From assembly GCA_011037195.1 (NCBI GenBank), contig JAAEAF010003558.1, positions 1-64,000 of the forward strand: DNA of 64,000 bases, in the 5' to 3' direction. Numbering within the stretch: position 1 is the first letter of the stretch; every line of letters starts with the position of its first letter. Origin of the DNA: Triatoma infestans. Its lineage: Eukaryota > Arthropoda > Insecta > Hemiptera > Reduviidae. The notes beneath the pieces were generated by a model. It made no database searches. It saw only the letters and a list, made by a program, of their open reading frames with translations, and was not told the DNA's origin. Both the position numbers and the translations under genes were made by a program. This document shows, in pieces, positions 57,206 to 64,000 of the stretch.

Positions 57206-58988
57206 AAAATCGCATGCCATGATCCTAAGGTCGAGAAAAAAATAAAAAAATTCAAAAAAGCACATTTCTTAAAAATAAATAAATAAAAATTTAAATAAAA
57301 TTTCCTGATGTTGGGAGGAGAGAATTTTCATTCTTATCTAGTCCAAGGAAAATTTTCAAAATTTCTCACAAAAATTTATCCTTCATGTGCTAGAATAACA
57401 CAATTTTTTTAACAAACACAAATTCAATAATTTCAGGTCTACGATTTCAACAAATTATTTAAACATTTTAATTGTTCACTTTTATTTACAGATCGCGAAG
57501 AGATATCTGCAAACATTTTTATTTTTTTTTATTACAATGGTGATATAAATTTATTGTATTTTCCTAAATCTTTCTTTTAATGTTCCAGGTCATGTAAAGC
57601 ACAATCTCATTTCTTTAAAACATGTTTCAGAAATTCAAAGGCGGTCAAAATACAATTGACTTAACAATTTATAAGAAATTTTAGGTCAAAGAAACAGAAC
57701 ACTGTGACTTTCACTGTACAGATGTTTTTCCCAGACTCCAGAACAATCAACTTCAAGACAGCCTCAAGAAATTAAGACACAGCCTTAAGACAAGAAATTA
57801 AGCTAACGACCCTACAGACAAGCCGAAATCTATTCAACCAATGGCCTTTCCAATCCTTTACTGGAAGTTATTGTCTAAGTTCATGTACCTAGGCAGATAG
57901 CAGATTGCGTAAATCCCTTGACTATTATTAATCTCTTTCAACTAATTTTCTTTACATGTTAGCATAGAAATTAATTTATTTTATAACTTATGTTTTGTTT
58001 AGCAGGAAAACAATGAATTCTTTAATCATCAAGTATATTATACTAATGTATTTCTTGTCCTTCTCATGGTCTTTTAGGAAACATCAAACAATTAAAACAA
58101 TCAATTAACCAACGATACTACGAAATCTGCAGACAACGTTTCATACTTCGAAAATTTAAATTATTTACGTGCACATCACTGATCACACATGAGCTCATTC
58201 CCAGAACCTTTGCGATCGCTCCTTTACGAAATTGCGCAAAAATTCCTTATTCCTGCAAGCTACATTCTGCTCGCTTAGCTCTAGATTTAAATTTTAATCA
58301 TAAGCCATCATTATAAAATCTATTATCATGATATGAATAATAAATTAAAATAAAACAGCTATCAACCATAACAATGAATACATACAAAAATTAATTAATT
58401 TAAATCGACGAAAATAAAAATAAAAAATCACAAACCTTAATAAAATAACAATAATAATAGCATGGCAGAATAAGACCTAAAAACTTAAACTATTACAAAC
58501 AAAACAAATCGAATCATTGCACTTTGATTCACAGTAGGGAAATTTCAGAATCACCTTGATTAAACCAACATACAATGGGCTTGAGGATCATCGTCAAATG
58601 AGAGAATACATACTCACACTTCTCATTAACTGGGGTGAATATATAATTAAATAACACATATTGACACTGTTCATGAACTGGACTTACATAACATCGTCAT
58701 TGACTTGACGAAATTCGTTGACCAAAATGCTGTATTGGTACAATCTTTTTTTTTAAATTCATACATTCTTTTTTACTAATTACTATTCCATATTTATCTA
58801 TTATCTTTTTCTTTACCAATTACTTCTCCTCTTTGAATATTTTTCACTAACCTTATTTTCTTTAATATTCCTTTGTTTTTATCCCTATTTTCCTATATTT
58901 TTAATAATGATATAATACACACACAAATATAATTATAATTCCTAGAAGGATGATCATAATTTTTTGTAAATAAATAAATATTAATTGT
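57206..58988 (+). other. Decayed internal Gypsy sequence, no gene recognised
   Basis: AT-rich with no frame longer than about 60 codons and no envelope-like signal or membrane segment that I can defend. A TTTTAATGTTCCAG word at 57576 resembles a splice acceptor but has no partner. Confidence 0.4.
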
Positions 58989-59000
58989 AAATAGGTGTGT

Positions 59001-62000
59001 ACCCCGCAAGAGGTGGTTGACGCATACAACCACTTGGGGAGTAGCGACCCCACGGGTTATCACAGCTCAGTACTCTAGGCGCAAGCACCAGAACAGTACA
59101 CCACACACTACACAATACTCACTCACTCTCACAATACTCAACTCCATTCACACAATACATAAGGGCATTAACAGTACTCACCTTAGTCATCCGTCCCTAA
59201 GTTTTTGGGAAGTAAACCCCAAAAATCCCTGGTCCTCCAAGGATTTGGAGGTTGAGCGTGGGGCTAACAACCCAACCTTGTAAAAAAACTAGTATGTTGA
59301 GAAACCAAAAAGTAATCATAGGACGTCTAAAAAAGTACGACATAGGCGAGGATCTGGAAATTACACATGGTTAGCAACTTGGAATGTACGAAGTCTAGGT
59401 AAACCTGGGGCATTGAGAAAAGTGATAGATGAGTTGGAGAGGTATGACATTGCTGTAGCAGCTCTACAGGAAGTTAGGTGGGAGGATAAGGGAATGTTCA
59501 AAACCGGAAATTATACAATTTTTCATGGCGCTGGCATTAATGGAAACTTCGGCACAGGATTTGTCATAAGCAATAAAGTTAAGTCTATGGTGATGAATTT
59601 TCAAAACTATAACGAAAGGATTTCTATTCTAAGAATGAAGTATAGATTTTTTAATATTTCCTTGATATGCTCCGACTGAAGAGAAGGATGAAGATGTGAA
59701 GGACGCATTCTACGGAGAGCTTGAGATGCTGTATGACGGCCTCCCAAAAAATGATGTTAAAATAGTATTAGGGGATTTCAATGCGAAGTTGGGCCAGGAA
59801 GAATGCTATAGACCATTTCTAGGCCGAAATAGCTTGCACAAGCAAAGCCGTGAAAATGGAATTAGGCTTATTGATTTTGCTATTGCAAAAAATTTGAATG
59901 TAAGCAGTACACAATTCCCTCACAAAGACATCCATAAGGAAACCTGGACGTCACCGGACGGATCAACACAAAATCAAATTGATCATGTAATGATTGATAT
60001 AAGGCATGCTTCGGATATATATGACGTGAGAAGCTGCAAAGGGGCAGACTGTGATTCGGACCATAATTTGGTGCGAATTAAATATAAGCAGCGAATTTCA
60101 AAATTTAAGCAACAGAAACTTGAGAAAATAGATAAGTGGATTGTAACCAAATTAAAAATAGATAGAAAAGCAAGGAGGATTATCAAACGGAACTGGGTAA
60201 GAATTTAGGAGATACGAAAGGCCTAGAATCGGTGGAAGGAGATGGTATAAATCAAAAATGGAAATTTATCAAGAAAGCTATTGTCGCATCCGTGCAGAAT
60301 GCCGTAGGAAAAGAGGGAAAGGTTAAAAGAAATGGCTGATTCGATGAAGAATGTAAGAATAAATTGGAAGAGAGGAAAAAAGCTAGAATGATCATGATGA
60401 TTAGAGCTACAAGATCAAATGTTGAGGAATATAAGAAAAAAAGAAAAGAGGCTAACAAAATATGTCGAAGGAAAAAGAGAGAATTCGAACAGTTGAAGAT
60501 AAAGAGGATGGAGGAGAATGGAGATTATAATAGAATAAAAGAGTTTTATGCTGCAGTGAAAGCAGAGAAAAAAGGATTTCAGCCATATGTGGATTTTTGT
60601 AGAGGAAAGGACGGAGCATTGATAGGAGGGGCACCCCAAGTAAGAAATAGATGGGCCGAGTATTTCGACGCATTATTGAATATGCGTGATGAAGTTTTAG
60701 AACTAGGCGAAACACCAAGGGAGAGAGCGGTAGAATTAAATGAGGATTTCGTCGATTATCCAGAGAAAGAAAAGATATTGGAAATAATTATGTCCTTAGA
60801 AAACAATAAAGCAGCAGGTATTGATGGGGTAGTAGCGGAACTATTAAAACTAGGAGTTGAATCACTCTGGGATAAGTAGTATGATCTAATACTGGATATA
60901 TGGATCAAGGAAAGGATGCCGGACGAATGGTCAGTGGCAATAATATGTCCGCTTTTTAAGAAAGGAGACAGAACCTGTTGTGAAAATTATAGGGCCATCG
61001 CGTTGATATAAGGTGATGGCAAAATTGATTGCTAAACGGTTAACCCAGTATTCAGACAGGATATTGGGCGATTATCAGGCTGGTTTTCGCCGAAATCGAT
61101 CAACCTCGGATCACATTTTTGCCCTGAGAACAATGCACGAAAAGTGTCATGACTATAACATAGATCTACATCACATCTTCATAGACTTCAAGCAGGCTTA
61201 TGACAGTTTATATAGAGAGAAGGTATTTGAGATCCTGCAAGAGTTTGGAATCCCTTCCCAAATCGTTAATTTAGTTAAGATGTGTCTTCAAAACTCGGCC
61301 GCTAAAGTTAAAGTGCAAGGAGGCTGCTCAAAGGAGTTCGTTATAAGTAGAGGTCTCAGGCAGGGAGATGCACTGTCGACCATTTTATTCAATCTCGCGC
61401 TAGAAAAAGTTATAAGACAAATGGATATGAATCCCAATGGTACGATTTTTAATCGTTCCATGCAATACCTAGCGTACGCCGATGATGTTCAAATAAGAAG
61501 AACTATGAAGGCGGTAGAAGATTGTTTTGAGGAACGTGAGACTCCTTCGGATCAACTTCGACAAAACTAAATATTTGTTAGCATCCAGATATGACAATAG
61601 AATCTGTCGGTCACAAACTGTTACAATAAATGGAAAAGCCATTGAAAATGTGAAAGCATTTAAGTACTTAGGAGCCATGTTCACGCAGCAGAGGGACATG
61701 GCAAGGGAAATAAAAGAAAGAATGGCAGCCGGCAGCAGATGCGTCTTTGCTCTACGTTCAGTCCTCAGGACGAAGTCGCTTTCGAGGAAGCATAAGGTTA
61801 GGATCTACAAAACAATAATCCGTCCCGTGGTTATGTACGGATGTGAGTCTTGGGTTTTAAATGTATGTGAAGAGAATTTGCTTCGCATTTGGGAAAGGAA
61901 AATTTTGAGAAAAATTTTCGGTCCAAACTTCATTAATGGGGTTTGGAAAATTAAAACTAATGCGGAGCTAAAAAGTTTGTACAATGCACCCGACATAGTA

Positions 62001-62266
62001 TCCGAGATAAAGGGGAGGAGACTGGAATGGATCGGGCACCTTATAAGAATGGGCAGAGAGCGAATGGTAAAGAGATTGTATGAAGATCGGCCCGAAGGAA
62101 GAAGAAAAGTGGGGAGGCCGAAAAGAAGGTGGCTGGATGATGTCGAAGATGATCTCAGAAAGCTGGGGATAAGAAGATGGAGAACGAAGGCACTGGATAG
62201 GGAAACATGGGGAAAGATTATTTTGGAGGCCAAAGCCCTGCATGGGCTGTAGTGCCAAAAAGAAAG
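59001..62266 (+). mobile_element. RTE-type LINE, full length, inactivated
   Basis: Flanked by the 12-bp target duplication AAATAGGTGTGT (58989-59000 and 62267-62278). Length 3.27 kb, normal for RTE elements. Short 5' UTR (59001-59292), a single long ORF in pieces, and almost no 3' UTR (TAGTGCCAAAAAGAAAG after the stop), also typical. It sits in the internal region of the Gypsy element in the same orientation. Confidence 0.9.
59293..62252 (+). pseudogene. RTE ORF: APE endonuclease and reverse transcriptase
   Basis: The endonuclease (59365-60090) has WLATWNVRSLG, ALQEVRW (Glu), VLGDFNAKLGQ (about 59768) and CDSDHNL (about 60050). A Lys-rich linker follows (60180-60500). The RT has NNKAAGIDGV (about 60805), GDYQAGFRRNRST (about 61068), HHIFIDFKQAYDS (about 61172), GLRQGDALS (about 61350) and the catalytic LAYADDV (about 61467), then LKYLG-equivalent FKYLGAMF, and the C-terminal RRLEWIGHLIRMG and GRRKVGRPKRRW. 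Defects: a short deletion frameshift near 59675, a frameshift near 60195, stops at about 60337 and 60877, and frameshifts near 61010 and after the YADD box near 61490-61540. All catalytic motifs survive, so decay is moderate. It nicked target DNA and primed cDNA synthesis there. Confidence 0.9.
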
Positions 62267-62278
62267 AAATAGGTGTGT

Positions 62279-63480
62279 GCATTACCAACGTTTCAACATA
62301 ATACATTAATATGTTAAAAATATTACCAACTATATATATAGAAAAAAAATTAATTAATATATCAATATAATAAATTAATATGTTAAAAATATGTTATCAT
62401 TAATTAGAATATAATAATAAATAATGTATCCTATTGAATATTATATTAAGCTTCAGTATCCTTACAATATGAGTAAACTTTTTAAAATGTTAAAAATTTT
62501 CAAATATTACGAACTAGTTACTTTAAAAAATAATATTTTCAATGTTAATAATTTCTTTTAAAACATAAATATTTTTTAATGCTCATGGTTCAAAAAAAAA
62601 AAAATTAATCAATGTTACTATTTTTTTTCCAATGTTAATTATTAATTTAACTGAAAAAGTAAACATGTTTACAAACTGAAGAAGCACAAGGAAAATTTAT
62701 CTAAATGATTGAGTTATGCTAAATTTCTTTTTTCATGATTGTAAACACTTGTATATTTTTTATTACTGCCATGGACTACAAATTCATAAATTCATTCTGT
62801 TCCTCTCTATGGTAGAATCGTTTATTGTGATTCCTGAGGTATGTAGTAGATGTCTTGAAGAGGGCGGAAGTTAGTTTAGAGATTTTCGGAAGTTCCGAAT
62901 CGAAGTTCGAATTATTAACACGGAATTTATAAAAATAGACTGTATTTGAACAATAATTTAAACGTGAGTAATGGTAAATATAACAAGAAATACTTAGAAA
63001 TAAAATAGGAGATAAATAACTAGTAATTTAGAATGATTAAAATAAATGAACTAAGATGCACAACTAAGGAAATAAGTATAAATAAAAACTGCATAAGGAC
63101 GCGGAAACTGCTGCTCGTATAATAATCTTGAAGACGTACTGAGGTATAATCATGTAATCATCCCCTCTTCCAATGGGGCGAAGTTTATATATTAGTGTTA
63201 GCAACACTCACACCAAGACATCTGTCCTAGTGTGCGACCTTGGTTATTTCGGTGACTAGTGATTTAGGTCAGTGGCCAGCCTTAGCGGTTGCTTGCTTTG
63301 ATGTAAAGTATTGACCCTTGGTTTTGTTTGTTTGGCCGCGGCCTTGTCTTGAAGACAGCAGCCGGCTAGGCCACTAGTTATAAATTATTCTTTCTTTGTT
63401 ATGTGTTGTGAAGGTTTGACATTGCTATGACCCTGCCATGTCATTACATCTCTCTCCTTCGTTTTAAAATGACACAAGAA
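62279..63480. other. Gypsy internal 3' region, no gene; possible minus-strand LTR-like segment
   Basis: 62279-62800 is AT-rich. 62800-63447 has on the minus strand TGTAATGACATGGCAGGGTC (start, 63447 down), a TATATAAAC word (about 63190) and an AATAAA word (about 62828), features an LTR would have, but no partner copy or target duplication was found. Confidence 0.35.
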
Positions 63481-63482
63481 GA

Positions 63483-63735
63483 CACCATTATCGCTAGCTT
63501 CAACATCAGTAGCTAGCTTGTAACATCACCATCGCTAGCTTTCAGCATCCTTGGCTAGCTCTCAACGAGGCCATCACTAGCTGCTACAGCATGAGCTAGT
63601 TTTCATCATCATTGCTAGCTTTCAACAACACTGGCTAACTCGCAAAAGCATCATCGCTAGCTTTCTGCACTAAAAGCTAGTCTGCATTAACTTAGCTAGT
63701 TTAAACAACCCAGGCTAGCTGCAACAACTCGTAGC
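63483..63735. repeat. Degenerate tandem array of GCTAGC motifs
   Basis: About twelve GCTAGC/GCTAGT/GCTAAC words spaced 16-23 bp, each with CATCA- or TTTCAACA-like spacers. Confidence 0.75.
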
Positions 63736-63804
63736 CAAACAAGATGTGCTACACACATACACTCACCCGCACGCGCAAATTTTTCACACAGTAAAAATTT
63801 CTTC

Positions 63805-63818
63805 AGGAGAGGGGATGA
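63805..63818 (+). other. Polypurine tract
   Basis: AGGAGAGGGGATGA immediately before the 3' LTR; primer for plus-strand synthesis. Confidence 0.85.
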
Positions 63819-64000
63819 TGTAACAGCAAGAGAAGCTCAGCAACCACAGAGAGCAAGAGAAGCTCAACTTCTCTCTCAGATTGGCGTGTGAGAGTGGGAG
63901 AAGCTGTATAAATATAATATAGCGACGGACAGTCCATTAAACAGAGTTAAACACAGTTAAAATTAGTTCAGTACATCCAATCGCTACGTGTCATTCTCTT
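63819..64000 (+). repeat. 3' LTR of the Gypsy element, cut by the window edge
   Basis: The first 182 bases match the 5' LTR from 53718 with few differences. Confidence 0.92.
63907..63914 (+). promoter_or_regulatory. TATA box in the LTR
   Basis: TATAAATA in the 3' LTR, at a position expected for the U3 promoter; the 5' LTR copy has G at the fourth base. Confidence 0.55.

Larger units (their letters stand above)
53718..64000 (+). mobile_element. Ty3/Gypsy LTR retrotransposon with nested insertions (continues past window)
   Basis: The 5' LTR (53718-54039) and 3' LTR (from 63819) share their first 180 bases with about seven substitutions and one 5-bp indel. A primer-binding site follows the 5' LTR and a polypurine tract precedes the 3' LTR. 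The internal region has gag (54212-55385), an RNase H and integrase remnant (55515-57205), a solo LTR insertion and an RTE LINE insertion. Protease and the RT core are missing between gag and RNase H. The right end and target duplication lie outside the window. Confidence 0.88.

Noticed and set aside
57206..58988. Envelope-like gene downstream of integrase
   Set aside because: No long frame, signal peptide or transmembrane segment could be read.

Overview
This 64 kb window is AT-rich eukaryotic nuclear DNA built almost entirely from transposable elements and tandem repeats. An R1-clade LINE, RTE-type LINEs, a Tc1 (DD34E) transposon, Ty3/Gypsy LTR elements and a tRNA-derived SINE together point to an arthropod, most likely an insect; the species cannot be fixed from this sequence. 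I found no host protein-coding gene, rRNA gene, stand-alone tRNA gene or CRISPR array. Nearly every coding sequence is a broken retroelement or transposase gene.

Layout. 0.1-4.2 kb: an R1-clade LINE on the minus strand, inserted between (AAT)n tracts, with ORF1 (Gag-like) and an ORF2 that has lost its reverse transcriptase (RT) core. 4.3-5.1 kb: a 58-bp minisatellite. 5.2-6.5 kb: a LINE fragment with RT and RNase H. 6.5-24 kb: non-coding, dominated by copies of one dispersed repeat (called here family D) that carries several different minisatellites (35, 21 and 50 bp units). 24.6-26 kb: a decayed RTE-type RT interrupted by a SINE, followed by a large foldback element. 29.0-33.2 kb: a structurally complete LTR retrotransposon (4-bp target duplication, primer-binding site, polypurine tract) encoding Gag and a trace of protease but no RT. 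36-38 kb: a long inverted repeat enclosing an RTE-type endonuclease. 39.2-40.8 kb: a LINE endonuclease joined to a C-terminal zinc-finger segment. 41.8-47 kb: more family D, including a 29-bp minisatellite. 47.9-49.4 kb: a Tc1 transposon. 50.6-53.7 kb: a foldback MITE, family D and an RTE tail. 53.7 kb to the right edge: a Ty3/Gypsy element of at least 10.3 kb, itself holding a nested solo LTR and a full-length but mutated RTE LINE with 12-bp target duplications.

The most interesting signal is family D. It is a dispersed, apparently non-coding repeat with a recognisable start (TCTGGTGTGAAACACTCAC then CTTTCTCTTACT) and an end carrying the inverted match AGTAAGAGAAAG, often as a hairpin. At least four, probably five, unrelated minisatellites in this window sit inside its copies. 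This resembles the architecture of non-autonomous Helentron/DINE-1-like elements, but the family is not one I recognise. A second pattern is that several unrelated retroelements here kept their flanking domains (endonuclease, Gag, RNase H, C-terminal zinc finger) while losing the RT core.

Order of events readable from nesting: family D copies are old; the Gypsy element at 53.7 kb inserted into one; a related solo LTR and an RTE then inserted into the Gypsy element. A SINE inserted into another D copy and into the 24.6 kb RTE.
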